Shown here in pieces: positions 1-10,175 of a DNA stretch of 64,000 nucleotides (positions are counted from its first letter, which is position 1; each line of letters opens with the position of its first letter). Source of the stretch: Paramoeba atlantica. Its lineage: Eukaryota > Discosea. The DNA lies in contig CDRNVI010000053.1 in the NCBI GenBank assembly GCA_977017575.1, positions 124,001 through 188,000 of the forward strand, written 5' to 3'. The position numbers and the translations under genes are program-made. The notes under the pieces are model-generated. The model was not told the DNA's origin. It searched no databases and saw nothing but the letters and a program-made list of their open reading frames with translations.

Positions 1-357
1 GTGTGGGGGTTAACCAGACAATGTTCCTTAGACGGGATATACTTTCTTCCAATTTATAAATCACAGAATCTTGACATGCGTTTTACATGTGCTACATCTT
101 CTTTTCTGGAATAAAATGAACTCCACAAAAAGTAGTCAAATATTTTAAAAGTTCAATCTACTTTAATTGGGTCAATACCAAGTGGTCAATCTAGCGAATA
201 TTATACAGTAGTTTCGGCGACTGCTTACAGAAGTTTTGCGCAGCAATGAAGCAGCAAAATTGCTGCGTTGTTTTACTACTAATGACTTCAGGAAAAAAAT
301 CGGGACTGAAAATGCAAGTCAAGGATTATTCTTCTGAAAAGCAAATTCCGAATCGTT
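1..357. other. Intergenic, nothing recognised
   Basis: AT-leaning sequence with no ORF that resembles a protein and no repeat shared with the rest of the window. It should contain the upstream region of the carrier gene that follows, but no promoter motif can be named from the sequence. Confidence 0.5.
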
Positions 358-1482
358 ATGTTCACGTATCTACCTTTATACTTTTCGATCCACGTTCAGT
401 TTATTTTTGTTCGTACAGGTACATTTTATGATTGGAATCAGTTTTTAATGGAGACCTCTTTATCACCAGGAAAGGAGGACGATTTGCTCAATATCGAACT
501 GAACCGACCCCATTTGCACCGAGACACGCATCATCCAAATGCTGAAGCTCAGGTGGTGACAGCGTTAAATCGAGGTTGGTCAGATATTAATCCATTGAAA
601 TGGTTTAGCCTAACCGCCGCGTGGTCTTTTTTCTATAGTGGATGTGTGCATCCGATGTATTTTGCAAGCACCCATCGACAGATCTCTGATGCCTCAACTA
701 ATGCCACATACAAAACTATATTGTCGCGCCAGTTTTGTGAGCATGGGATCCGTGGTGTTTATCGTGGCTTCTTTGCTTTATTTTTCGGAGCTTCGGTGTC
801 CGAATGGCTTTATCTAGGCACTTTGGAAATATCAAAAGAAAAGCTCCCAATGAACTCGGAAATTGCACGCGATACTGTTAGTGGTGCACTCGCGGACGTG
901 ATCTCACAACTACTTTACTGCCCGTTTGGTTTGATTGGAAACCGTCAAATGGCAGCGGGACATGGGATGTCAAGCTATCCATACATGTCGGTACCTCGAT
1001 ATTTTGTTCACATTGTCCGCACGGAAGGATGGCACGGCTTGTGGGTAGGACTCACCCCGAGCCTTCTTCTGGTTCCTAGCACAGGAATCTGGTGGGGAAT
1101 TTACGGTGCGACAAAGCGCTATCTCTACGCTCACAACTCCCTCCTCCTCTCCTGTTACGGATCCTACAAGTTCTACCTCCCGGAATCCTTCGTATCGGAC
1201 ACGGACAATATTGTGCACAACAGTATCGCAGGAGCTTTTGCAGGGCTTTGCGTCACAGGATTGGTAAACCCTGTGTGGGTAGTTCGCGCGCGAGTGCAGG
1301 TGATGCCGGAATGCGCGGAAAGAACACTGCGCCATGTAGCATGGGATGTGTGGCGGCAAAGTGGTGTACGCGGGTTTTATCGAGGAGCGGGAATGAACGC
1401 TTCTGTGTATGCTTTGGAAAGCGCATTATTCGGAACTTTATATGAATACCTAAAATACGTATCCCAGATTCGTGTTGATTAG
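358..1482 (+). CDS. Mitochondrial carrier family protein, SLC25A44-like
   Basis: Likely an inner-membrane solute carrier of the SLC25 family. The 374-residue frame holds three carrier repeats of about 100 residues each, beginning near residues 80, 180 and 285. The repeat ends carry the family pattern of an aromatic/glycine turn, for example GVYRGFF, GLWVGLTPS and GFYRGAG. The order of motifs and the WWGIYGATKRYLY segment resemble SLC25A44 and its plant and fungal relatives. The P-x-[DE]-x-x-[RK] signature is degraded: the three sites read HPMYFAS, CPFGLIGN and NPVWVVR, so the acidic residue is missing in all three. The substrate cannot be assigned. The frame opens at 358, with a G at -3. A second in-frame ATG at 448 (METSLSPG) lies closer to the conserved part and is an alternative start. 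The gene ends with TAG. Confidence 0.85.
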   Translation: MFTYLPLYFSIHVQFIFVRTGTFYDWNQFLMETSLSPGKEDDLLNIELNRPHLHRDTHHPNAEAQVVTALNRGWSDINPLKWFSLTAAWSFFYSGCVHPMYFASTHRQISDASTNATYKTILSRQFCEHGIRGVYRGFFALFFGASVSEWLYLGTLEISKEKLPMNSEIARDTVSGALADVISQLLYCPFGLIGNRQMAAGHGMSSYPYMSVPRYFVHIVRTEGWHGLWVGLTPSLLLVPSTGIWWGIYGATKRYLYAHNSLLLSCYGSYKFYLPESFVSDTDNIVHNSIAGAFAGLCVTGLVNPVWVVRARVQVMPECAERTLRHVAWDVWRQSGVRGFYRGAGMNASVYALESALFGTLYEYLKYVSQIRVD

Positions 1483-2902
1483 CACGTTTCAAGGATGTTT
1501 AAACGGTTGTTTAATTGGACGCACTTAAACTACTACGGATTGCTTACGCTCGCATGATCGTACGCTTAGAATGACTTGCACAATAATTTTTTTCGGTCAT
1601 GTAAATGTCGCATGGGATGAGAAATCTGTTAAAACTTTCCTTAAAAATTTAGGAATTAGGGGGGTATCCCCATATATCTGAGAAAGAAATTAAAAATTAG
1701 AGTGGATCATATTTCGATGAAGTACGACGTGCCGTATATTTTAGAGTACCGAACAGGAACCCCTTGGCGTAATTCTTATAATTCGCATTCCTATTATGTT
1801 TTGCGCTATTATAAACCCCCGCTCACGAAAAGTAATCGCCCACTTTTTTTCGTGCAAGTGTCCGTTTGAGCTGATTTTTGTTGCGTTTTGCAGATCTCAA
1901 CGCAAAGATTTCGCTAAGTTGACTTTTTTGTAGTTTTCTTTTCAGAAAAAATTGAACTTGACAGCCCCGTCCTGTTGATACCAGGGGGAGTCGTCCCAGA
2001 GTACGGGGGTGGAAAATATGCACCAAGACCTTGGCTACCCTTTCTGGGGGTGTATTTCGAAAAATATTTTTTTCAAAGTTTTCATTTTTTGTGGCGCGAA
2101 AATGTTTTGCTGCGCACGATGTGATGAATAGTGAAGAAACTTAGTGTTCTTCACTATTTTTGACAAAGTAGTTTCCTTCGCCACGTCAATAAGGAATATG
2201 CGGGTTTTTCCAGGTTTTGCCTTTCATAGGTTTCAACCCTCTTAATTAAGGACACCCTCTTTTTGGTCAAAAGTGTCCCGTAATCAAGTGTCCCTTAGCT
2301 TTGATCTGTGAGATGACCTTTGAAATCTAGTGAGTGATTGTACTGCAGGTTCTGTTGTTATCTTTTTTCTTATTTTTATACTCCGATTATTTGGGCGTGT
2401 AATTTTTTTTGCTGAGAATACCCCGGCTTAGCTCGATCCACCACACTTCGTTCCAGGCAGTGGGAGCGAAGCTCACCCCAAGGCCCAAGTATGATACTTG
2501 GGGAAGCGATACTGTATCCCTTAATTAAATGTTCCGTAATTGAGTTGTCCCGTAATTTACGTGTCCCGTATTTAAATCCGCACTGTACATGTCTCTTCCC
2601 TGTATCGCAGCGAAGCCTGGATCCCCCATACTGGCGTTATGTTTTTATTGGAAAAACGGGCAACGCTAGAACAGGGGAAGGTACATGTACGTGTATGGTG
2701 AAACTGACTAGAAAATACAAAAAAAATGCAAAATAAGAAAAATATTAGTTTTCTGCAGGAGTACTAAATGTATTTTAAATAATCGTTGTGCCACGATCAA
2801 CACGAATATTACCTTTTGAGCACTGCTAGCTAAATCTAGCCTTGTAGCGTAAATGATAACTACCGATATGAACGAATCCCATTGGTGAAGAAAGTTTCCT
2901 CG
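1483..2902. other. Intergenic with degraded repeat copies
   Basis: No supported gene. It holds a diverged repeat copy (about 1915-2090, listed separately). It also holds two short dyads built on TTAAGGGACAC-type sequence, near 2244-2299 and 2513-2576; a related stretch occurs near 35965-36020. These dyads look like ends of small non-autonomous elements. Confidence 0.45.
1915..2090 (+). repeat. Diverged copy of the 600-bp mosaic repeat
   Basis: It shares with 5330-5490 and 46920-47085 the same order of blocks: a T-rich stretch, a CCCGTCCTG block, a G-rich block followed by GGTGGAAAAT, then a CCAAGACC..GGCTACC block and a CGAAAA run. It is the most diverged of the three copies. Confidence 0.6.
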
Positions 2903-4744
2903 ATGTTATCAGAATTGGAGTCAGAGTTGCAAATAACCGAGGAGTTTCTAGCACCAGGTCATATTGATGATGATTCCATTTTGCATTGTTACAATCTAGC
3001 GTCCTTTCGAAGCTTAATTGTGGGGGGTTGCGTACCGAGTGAGACATGTATATTTTCTGACACCACGTGTAGGGGAAATAACGGAACACACAACTTAGAG
3101 AAACATGCAAACGTGGATCGTAATTCTATTCATGGTCCGCACACTTCTGCTGCGAATGTAATACCACATTGCCAACCAAAAGACAAATTTAGGGATGAGG
3201 GGAGCTCCTCTATCATGAGAAAGAATAAAAAAAACCGTGCCCCTAATTTCTATAATGAATTCAATCAAATCAGTGATAGATTCGTAACTTATGCCGTGCA
3301 ACAAGGTCAGCCTCTTTGTCCCTGTTCCATTAATTTTCAAAATCCTAAAGAGGATCGCTCAGTGAAAAGAAAAACTGGAAATAGCGATTGCAGCGACTGT
3401 ATAGAGAACTTTAGTTTAAAAACAACAATTAAGATTCAACGACTGAATGAGGATAAACTTTGTCTTTACAAGATAGGTCCTGGTGCCGTTGCGTTTCGGG
3501 CAGTAGTAGAGACTTTGGAGAGAAACGGAATGTACTATACGCCAAACACGACGTGGAATTTACTCTGGGCGAAACGAGTGCGAAACGAGGAATGGGCAAT
3601 GTGTATTTATCCTCGGAAGATAAATCACTTCCCTGGTACGCGGAAAATTTCTCGAAAGGATGGGCTACATCGCGTCATGCAACACATGCGGATGATACAT
3701 GGGGATGCATATGATTTTTACCCTGATACGTATTTGCTTCCGGCGGAGTACTCGCACTTGACGGCAAAAGAAGAGTCATTGGATTCGGCTTGGATCATGA
3801 AACCTGTGGCGAGCAGCTGCGGAAAGGGTATTTATATAACAAACACCATTTCTAGGATGGCTAAGACGGAGAGGAAAATTTTAGCGCAGCGATATATTCC
3901 GAAACCGCTACTGATAAATGGCCACAAAGTCGACCTGCGAGTATACGTAGTAGTTACAAGTTTCGTACCGCTGCGTATCTACATGTTTCGAGAAGGCTTG
4001 GTGCGCTTTGCGTCTATTCCGTATCCAGGAGACAATGCCTCTTTGAACGACACCCTGTGTCATCTGACTAATTACTCACTTAACAAGAACGAGGATTGCA
4101 TGAAGTCTATAGGGGAAATAAAATGGAGTTTCGAAAAATTTAAGTCCTGGCTCAGAGATGGTCACGACAATAGAATATGGGAGAGTAGAATTCAACCGCA
4201 ATTGAGCGACATAGCAATAAAAACATTGCTCGCCATAGAAAATGAAGTGATCGTTGAATGTCGAGAAAAATGTGCAGATTCAAGTGGACGTGGTTGTTTT
4301 GAGCTTTTTGGTTTTGATTTTCTTTTGGATGAAAAATTCCAAGCATATTTACTGGAAGTTAATATCATGCCATCACTAGCAACTAGTACTTCAATCGATG
4401 TAGAGGTTAAATATGGTTTACTAACCTCTCTGCTGAATCTCATCGGTATTGTTCCGTTTTCAAAGCAAAAACAAGTGTTGTTGGGAGACATTAGGGGAAA
4501 AGTTTGTAATGGGGCAGTGGACCATCCAGCGAAAGAATGCAGTGATACGGGAACAAAATACGTCGAAAGGATGCTTCTTCTGGAAAGTGAGGAAGAATTA
4601 TCGAGGTCCGGCGGCTTTGACAGAATATATCCTACTGCCATAACAAGAGAATTGTACGACAAATACTTCTTAGTGCCAAGATCACTCAATGGACTTTTGC
4701 ACTCTTGGGAGGAAAGGAAAACCAGAATAACTCAAAGAAATTAA
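2903..4744 (+). CDS. Tubulin-tyrosine ligase-like protein (TTLL4/5-type polyglutamylase)
   Basis: Likely an ATP-grasp ligase that adds glutamate to tubulin or another protein side chain. The TTL domain spans roughly residues 185-517. Visible landmarks are the lysine motif AWIMKPV, the SCGKGIYI loop near residue 305, HKVDLRVYVVV, HLTNYSLNK, FELFGFDFLLD and the metal/ATP motif LLEVNIMPSL. After this motif come STSIDVEVKYGLL and a short tail, an arrangement typical of TTLL4/TTLL5 rather than TTL itself. The N-terminal 180 residues are low in recognisable motifs. The frame is open from 2882, but the first ATG is at 2903, giving 613 residues. All catalytic motifs look intact. A TTLL suggests modified microtubules, often cilia or flagella, but that is inference. 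The stop is TAA. Confidence 0.9.
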   Translation: MLSELESELQITEEFLAPGHIDDDSILHCYNLASFRSLIVGGCVPSETCIFSDTTCRGNNGTHNLEKHANVDRNSIHGPHTSAANVIPHCQPKDKFRDEGSSSIMRKNKKNRAPNFYNEFNQISDRFVTYAVQQGQPLCPCSINFQNPKEDRSVKRKTGNSDCSDCIENFSLKTTIKIQRLNEDKLCLYKIGPGAVAFRAVVETLERNGMYYTPNTTWNLLWAKRVRNEEWAMCIYPRKINHFPGTRKISRKDGLHRVMQHMRMIHGDAYDFYPDTYLLPAEYSHLTAKEESLDSAWIMKPVASSCGKGIYITNTISRMAKTERKILAQRYIPKPLLINGHKVDLRVYVVVTSFVPLRIYMFREGLVRFASIPYPGDNASLNDTLCHLTNYSLNKNEDCMKSIGEIKWSFEKFKSWLRDGHDNRIWESRIQPQLSDIAIKTLLAIENEVIVECREKCADSSGRGCFELFGFDFLLDEKFQAYLLEVNIMPSLATSTSIDVEVKYGLLTSLLNLIGIVPFSKQKQVLLGDIRGKVCNGAVDHPAKECSDTGTKYVERMLLLESEEELSRSGGFDRIYPTAITRELYDKYFLVPRSLNGLLHSWEERKTRITQRN

Positions 4745-4816
4745 ATTGATCCTGAGCAACTACGACTTCAAGTTAGTCTCTTAGTTGGAGGGGAAAATAA
4801 TAAAAATAATTAGGCT

Positions 4817-4903
4817 CTTCGTTAAACACGGTGGTTGTTTTCAACTTAGAAGTCACTCATGCTGCGCGCTTCGCGTTGAAAACTACCTCCGCGTTTAACG
4901 AAG
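4817..4903 (+). repeat. Palindromic MITE-like element
   Basis: The ends CTTCGTTAAAC and GTTTAACGAAG face each other across 87 bp, and the inner sequence is also self-complementary (TTTTCAAC against GTTGAAAA), so the unit can fold on itself. Related copies are at 35576-35668, 40260-40358 and 52729-52848, with partial ones near 10589-10655 and 53190-53228. Sequence out to about 5060 is also shared with 40359-40508, so this palindrome may be one end of a longer repeat. Confidence 0.75.
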
Positions 4904-5116
4904 GGCCCAAAAAAGAAAATTCGGCCTGGAAAGCTAAAGAAAACACAAAGATTATAGCAAAAATTAGCCGATTTTCGGGTAAAAATGGGGTGATTTTTGG
5001 GTATTTTTGCTCTTAGAGCACTAAATCCGATATTCGCGTGTGAGAAAGCACTCGTAGGCGTGAATGAAAGCCTACTGAACGTATTGGGTAGAGAATGCGA
5101 CTCCAACCACACCATT

Positions 5117-5712
5117 CTTTTGACATAAAAAGACCCCTTTAAGTCCGAAAATTACTTTTTCGCACTTTTTGGTCAAAAATGGGCCATTTTGGGAGGCGTG
5201 CCACGGCTAGAAGAAGGGGTATCTGGGAAAAACGACGGTGTAGAAAGCTAGTATAGGTCCCAAGCTCTCAAAATACAAAAGGGAAAAAAATGTTGAAAAA
5301 ATATGTTTTTTACCATTTTTTTCGCCAAGTTGAATTTTTTTCAAAAAAAGTTTTACGAAAAAATCCGAACTTGGCGGACCCGTCCTGCGGATACGCGGGG
5401 GGGCCACCCCCGGGTAGGGGGGTGGAAAATGCGCGCCAAGACCCCGGCTACCGCTTCTGCGGGTTTTTTCGAAAACTAATTTTTTCGAAAATAAATTTGT
5501 ACAGTATGCCCCTCCCCCTAGACCCCCCCATGGACCCCCCCTAGACCCCCCCATTTTTTTCAATTTTGGACCACAGGAGCCCCCTTTTATATTTTTTTCT
5601 TCTATTATACTGTGTTTATTTATTACTGTGTTCCTCTTTATATTTTCACTGTTTTTGTTCACTTTTTTTTCAATAATCGAGGGTAGAGCGGTAGTTATAC
5701 AACCACCGCAAC
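5117..5712 (+). repeat. 600-bp mosaic repeat, copy 1
   Basis: It aligns by eye along nearly its whole length with 46690-47281. Shared blocks are CACGGCT.GAAGAAGGG, GAAAGCTAGTATAGGTCCCAA, the GGCGGACCCGTCCTG block, a C-rich block, and a 110-bp end running to ACCACCGCAA. That last block also occurs alone at 41697-41822, 48650-48737 and 54077-54183. No coding potential is evident. It ends 190 bp before CLP1, so it lies in the upstream region of that gene. Confidence 0.8.
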
Positions 5713-5902
5713 ATTTATTTAAGAAAGGAATTTTTATTTCGTTTCGTGCCTTTGAGTTTCTTATGCCTTTAGCAACGAACTTCCCTTTAGTTGTGTAAGT
5801 AATATTACATTGTATTCTGCGTATCGACCGAAAAAATGTTCATTTTCAAACGCTTTTCTCTATTAAATAACTAGCATACGGTTACATACTCACTATTATA
5901 TT

Positions 5903-7249
5903 ATGGAAGTACAAGAAGAGTTCTCTGTACCCGGAGGCTCAGAACTTTGGGTGGATTGCCTTGGTTTAAAAACACGAATTAGCTTGAGGCATGGTTCGCT
6001 TTTGGCGTTGGGCTGCACTTTGTACGTGGGTGCCATTCATGAGTTTCCGGTGGGAACGAATTTGTTTTTGTCTTGCCCTAAAGAATTCACACAAGGCGCT
6101 CGGGTACTTATTGAAGGAACTGTCGAAACTAACTTGCGGAACACAACCACCTCTGCGCGCTATTCGGATCTGATAGATTTCTTGAATGCGACTCGGACGA
6201 GTTGCCGTCGCCTAGGGAGCTCTGGGCCTCGCGTACTGGTGTGTGGTCCTCCTTCCTGTGGAAAGTCAACGCTCTGCCAATTACTTTGCAACGAAGCAAT
6301 CGCGAACGATCATAGTGTTGTGTATGTAGATGGCAGTTTAACATCGAACTCCCTTGCACCTCCTGGATGCTTCTCTGCAGCCTTTTTAGAAGAATTTATC
6401 ACACCGGGTACAGGACTGCGAAATATAACTCCTTTATCATATTTTGCAGGCTCTTCTAACTTCCCGGATGGAGAGTTCGATATTTCGCACTGGAAAGAGA
6501 TCACAGAGTTACTAAAAGCTATGTATCTTGTGATTCAACAAATTATGAGTCAGCGGACTCGTTTTAGGGAAGGCGGGCTTGTAGTAGAACTTCCTTCCTC
6601 GTTGTTTCCTATGGATTTAATGAATAGCTCTGCAATGTTTGGGACTGAAAAGAGCTACGTGGCGCGCGGACTTCTAGCGTTTATTATGAGTTTTGAAATA
6701 TCGTATGTTTGCATCCTTGGCGGTGGTACGGCGTGTCAAAAATTTATTGTTGAAGCGTGTAACAATGTGCAGCTTCCAGCGTCGGTTATAGTGCGCCAAT
6801 TCGATCGTTTATCTTTTCCACACCCTCGAAAATGTGTGGAAACTTCACCGCTTAGTACGTATTTTACTGGTCGAGACGGAAATTTGATGTATTTTCGGTT
6901 GTGGATTTGCTTTGAAGACGTGAACGTCGTTATGATTACTAATCCAGAGTGTGATTTCAACCGCCATAGTAAAAATAACGTTGGACAGAGGAATGATTTT
7001 CTGGACCTTCGAAAAAATATATATGATTTACGCTTTACGCTTGCCGCAGTGTCAACAGCAGCTAAGGACAACGAAGTACGTTCCGCTAGTATCGCAGGCA
7101 TCGTGCTAATCGTAAATATTTATCCAGAGTTAGCAAAGATAGAAGTCATAAGTCCCGATCCCGGACCCTTACCTAGCCCTTACTTAGTGGTTTCACCTGT
7201 AATGAAAGTTCCTCACGAACATGTAAACCAAATGTTAACCCAGGGGTAG
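5903..7249 (+). CDS. CLP1: CLP1, polynucleotide kinase-fold pre-mRNA cleavage / tRNA splicing factor
   Basis: CLP1 proteins bind ATP and act in 3'-end cleavage of pre-mRNA (cleavage factor II) and, in animals, in tRNA splicing. The 448-residue length matches the family. An N-terminal beta-rich domain (about 1-100) is followed by GPRVLVCGPPSCGKST with a complete Walker A motif near residues 114-122. Next come YVDGSL, the family segment ITPLSYFAG near residue 176, and a C-terminal domain ending in YLVVSPVMKVP. The segment expected to carry the second nucleotide motif reads GGLVVELPSSLFP, with no obvious Asp/Asn-Thr pair. Kinase activity is therefore doubtful, as is also reported for yeast Clp1. 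The start ATG is the first in frame. The stop is TAG. Confidence 0.88.
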   Translation: MEVQEEFSVPGGSELWVDCLGLKTRISLRHGSLLALGCTLYVGAIHEFPVGTNLFLSCPKEFTQGARVLIEGTVETNLRNTTTSARYSDLIDFLNATRTSCRRLGSSGPRVLVCGPPSCGKSTLCQLLCNEAIANDHSVVYVDGSLTSNSLAPPGCFSAAFLEEFITPGTGLRNITPLSYFAGSSNFPDGEFDISHWKEITELLKAMYLVIQQIMSQRTRFREGGLVVELPSSLFPMDLMNSSAMFGTEKSYVARGLLAFIMSFEISYVCILGGGTACQKFIVEACNNVQLPASVIVRQFDRLSFPHPRKCVETSPLSTYFTGRDGNLMYFRLWICFEDVNVVMITNPECDFNRHSKNNVGQRNDFLDLRKNIYDLRFTLAAVSTAAKDNEVRSASIAGIVLIVNIYPELAKIEVISPDPGPLPSPYLVVSPVMKVPHEHVNQMLTQG

Positions 7250-7820
7250 GTTATTCTAGAATGGACCGTGCATTTCCGTAGTCACTTCATGCAGTACTGG
7301 GTGCACTTTGCATTATGCCGTGCTTGAACTCGATAAAATATTTAACTAATTGTAAGTATCTCTGTACGATAACCAGGTGACAATGTTATTTACGATATCT
7401 TGGCGGACTTCTATTAAGTGTGAATTTAACTTTACCTGGGAAGCATAGCTACGAAGAATGTTTCAATTTAGCGGAGAGCGAAGGAGCGTGATTTAAAGAT
7501 AGTATGCAGAAAAAAAATAGAACACGTTTGCATCAAGTGTGCACAAATTAATGTATTAGGTGTGTGCATACAAAAACGCATCACACGCACGCTCACAAAA
7601 GAAGCACCCCCAAAATGTGCCAAAATGTGCGGCACAAGGCTTCGATGTACGAATTTCGGGTAAGTTATTATGCTCCATCATTCTCAATAATAGTGAACAA
7701 TGGAGCCTTTCCATTAAATCCCTATTGTTGCGTAGAGAGATGTAACATTAAGCGTTAGTTTGCCTTCGGCATACTGTGCGATCCTTTTGTAACTCATTTC
7801 CAAATTATACATAATCTTCA
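7250..7820. other. Intergenic, nothing recognised
   Basis: No protein-like frame and no repeat shared with other parts of the window. It separates CLP1 from Miro and presumably holds the 3' end of the first and the promoter of the second. Confidence 0.5.
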
Positions 7821-10175
7821 ATGTACATCACCGAAACTACGCATCGCCAACACGTAACAAGAATCGTTCTTCTGGGTTCTCACAAGAGTCGAAAACTGGC
7901 AAGTTCTGTTTCCCAGATTTCCACCTCTGTGACACCACATGAAACAATGTGTATGGACTTTGGAACAGATGTGGATGTAGGAGAATACATCACAATTACT
8001 TTTGACGACGAACACATACCTGTTGACCACACCTCGAACCCGGCAAAGCCTCGGTCAAAAAACAAAAGGGTGGAAGATTTTGTGATTATTTACCTTGACG
8101 CTGGTACAACAGAAAGTCGGCGATATCGTCTTGAAAATTGTCACGCAGCTATTGTTGTTCAGTCACACGATGAGAAACTTAGCTTTGACTTGATTGAAGA
8201 CCTCATTAGTGCAGGGATTCCCTTTATGGTGTGGTGCATTGACGGAGGACAAACAATCGCAGAAAGTTTGGTCCCCAGTGCATTACAAGAAACTCAGTGG
8301 TTTCAAGGTTGTGTTGGTCTTTCATGCAGTGCTCGTCGTGATGTATTTTCTTCCATGCGCTATTGCACGAAATATCCAATTTCACCTCTGTGGAGCAAAG
8401 AAAAGGACATGTTCACACCCGAAGCGTGGAAGGCACTCCAGAAAACCTTTTGGTTGTTAGATGTTGATAAAGACGGTTTTCTGAATGATGCCGAGGTACT
8501 TTTGTGGCACAACAAACTTTTCGGTGTTACTGAAGACAAAGACATTGAATATTTGAAATTTTTTTTGCGTCCCAAGCAAGGAAAGACCAAAAGTAAGGTG
8601 AATCAACCTGACGAGCTGCATGATTCAGAAACTATGATTGGTACAAGGGGCGTTGCTTTACATGGCTTTCTCTCTGTTACACAGGCTATGATTAAGGGAA
8701 AACTTTGTCCTTACATATGGATAATGTTACACTCCTCCGGTTTCAACGACAAGTGCCTACCATATGAAGAATCAGATTTGCAAACACTTCAAACAAATTT
8801 AGAAGTCACCACAAGCTCTTTTTACGAACTGTCAGAGTGTGGCGAACGTTTTTTTAAGAGTCTTATTGTGGACAAGAAATTCAAATCCTTTGCAGTTTTA
8901 TGGGATTTTACTCCGGAGCCTCTATGGTCGGACTACGATATTCTACGAGATAGTCAAACACATGACTCGAAATTTGACAGTAGTAAATCGGAGGTTCAGT
9001 TCTTACCTTTATTTTCGAAATGGCATCCTTCTTCACATAATACTGTGGCGAAAGGGTTGACATATCATCCTGAATACATGAAGCCTGACTTGAGGGCAAC
9101 AGCGGACCAATTTCTATTACTGTGGCGCAACGAATGTATCGCGAATTGGCGTATTGTTGCCATTTATGCGAGGTGGTGGCACTTTACAGAATCCTTGTCT
9201 TCTTTGTTTGAATTACGAACACGACTATCTTCTGCCAACACTGCATCAACGTCGACTGTTCTCCGGTCTCTCGTCATGGGACCTTCGGGGTGTGGAAAGA
9301 CATCACTAATTCGACACATCGCGTACGATATATCTCCGACGGGACTGGAAGCCAAAAAAGGAAAGGCTATAATTGGGGCACCAAAAGATGCGAAACGACC
9401 TCAAAAGTCCAAGAGATCATCATACGCCCGACGAAAGTCAAAGGACACACTTTCGTGCATAAGGAATTGGGTTATCCCAAATCCTGGCGGCGCAACCAAT
9501 GAAGTAATTTTTCCCTGTTTCATACCTCAAAATCCTTCAAGCAATATACTGGCGAAAAGAACTGAAAAGATTCAGAGAAAATCGTTAGTTCATGCGGAGG
9601 CGACTGAGTATTGCATAGCTATGGTCGATGTTGCAGAAAAAGATTGTCGTGCTTGCCTATTAGACACTTCTTTCATGTCAACAATTGACGTTATTCTGCT
9701 TCTGTTCGAAGGCAATGAAGATGGATTAGTTTTTGTTAACACCCTGCTAGCGAATTGCGTTAATCTAGGCTTGAACACACCGGTCTTAATGGTACGAACG
9801 AAGAGCGACCTTTATGTGAATCAGCCACTGAACTGTTTCTTCGATGCCGAGCTTTGTCACAAGCTCGAGCATCCCCCGATAATTACTTCTGTGGTATCAA
9901 GCGATATCTCAACTGATGTATCGAGTGAGAACAATGACATTCCTCCCAATTCTAGTTGGAACCAAGTGGGAAGCTTAATGCAACTTATTTTGGAGGCCCG
10001 GAGAGAGGGAGTCGCGAGCGTATATTGCTCTCCTACAACAGAAAGTTCACGTATTTCTCCCTCCTATTCCTTTTTGCATTGCGGAAAGCACACGGGGTAC
10101 TTCATATCTACCTGTCTTGCGTTTCTAGTCTTAGCAATCATGAAGAAGAAACTTCGGAGAGCTAATTTTAATTGA
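7821..10175 (+). CDS. Miro, mitochondrial Rho GTPase (divergent)
   Basis: Miro proteins sit in the mitochondrial outer membrane and couple mitochondria to transport and ER contacts. The order of parts fits: an N-terminal GTPase-like region, an EF-hand block, a second GTPase domain and a C-terminal tail anchor. The first EF loop, DVDKDGFLNDAE near residue 214, has all calcium ligands. It is flanked by PLWSKEKDMFTPEAWKAL and VALHGFLSV, close to the Miro pattern. The second EF-hand is degenerate. The second GTPase has an intact P-loop, GPSGCGKT (residues 487-494). The first does not: GSHKSRKL near residue 19 lacks the second Gly and the Ser/Thr. Residues 759-775 form a membrane segment followed by basic residues. 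At 784 residues it is longer than the usual 600-660, mainly through insertions in the second GTPase domain. The stop is TGA. Confidence 0.85.
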   Translation: MYITETTHRQHVTRIVLLGSHKSRKLASSVSQISTSVTPHETMCMDFGTDVDVGEYITITFDDEHIPVDHTSNPAKPRSKNKRVEDFVIIYLDAGTTESRRYRLENCHAAIVVQSHDEKLSFDLIEDLISAGIPFMVWCIDGGQTIAESLVPSALQETQWFQGCVGLSCSARRDVFSSMRYCTKYPISPLWSKEKDMFTPEAWKALQKTFWLLDVDKDGFLNDAEVLLWHNKLFGVTEDKDIEYLKFFLRPKQGKTKSKVNQPDELHDSETMIGTRGVALHGFLSVTQAMIKGKLCPYIWIMLHSSGFNDKCLPYEESDLQTLQTNLEVTTSSFYELSECGERFFKSLIVDKKFKSFAVLWDFTPEPLWSDYDILRDSQTHDSKFDSSKSEVQFLPLFSKWHPSSHNTVAKGLTYHPEYMKPDLRATADQFLLLWRNECIANWRIVAIYARWWHFTESLSSLFELRTRLSSANTASTSTVLRSLVMGPSGCGKTSLIRHIAYDISPTGLEAKKGKAIIGAPKDAKRPQKSKRSSYARRKSKDTLSCIRNWVIPNPGGATNEVIFPCFIPQNPSSNILAKRTEKIQRKSLVHAEATEYCIAMVDVAEKDCRACLLDTSFMSTIDVILLLFEGNEDGLVFVNTLLANCVNLGLNTPVLMVRTKSDLYVNQPLNCFFDAELCHKLEHPPIITSVVSSDISTDVSSENNDIPPNSSWNQVGSLMQLILEARREGVASVYCSPTTESSRISPSYSFLHCGKHTGYFISTCLAFLVLAIMKKKLRRANFN

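Noticed and set aside
2882-2902. Extended starts at TTG or GTG for TTLL, SOF1, hAT and the C48 frame
   Set aside because: Eukaryotic genes normally start at ATG. The first ATG was used where one exists, and homology begins there in SOF1.
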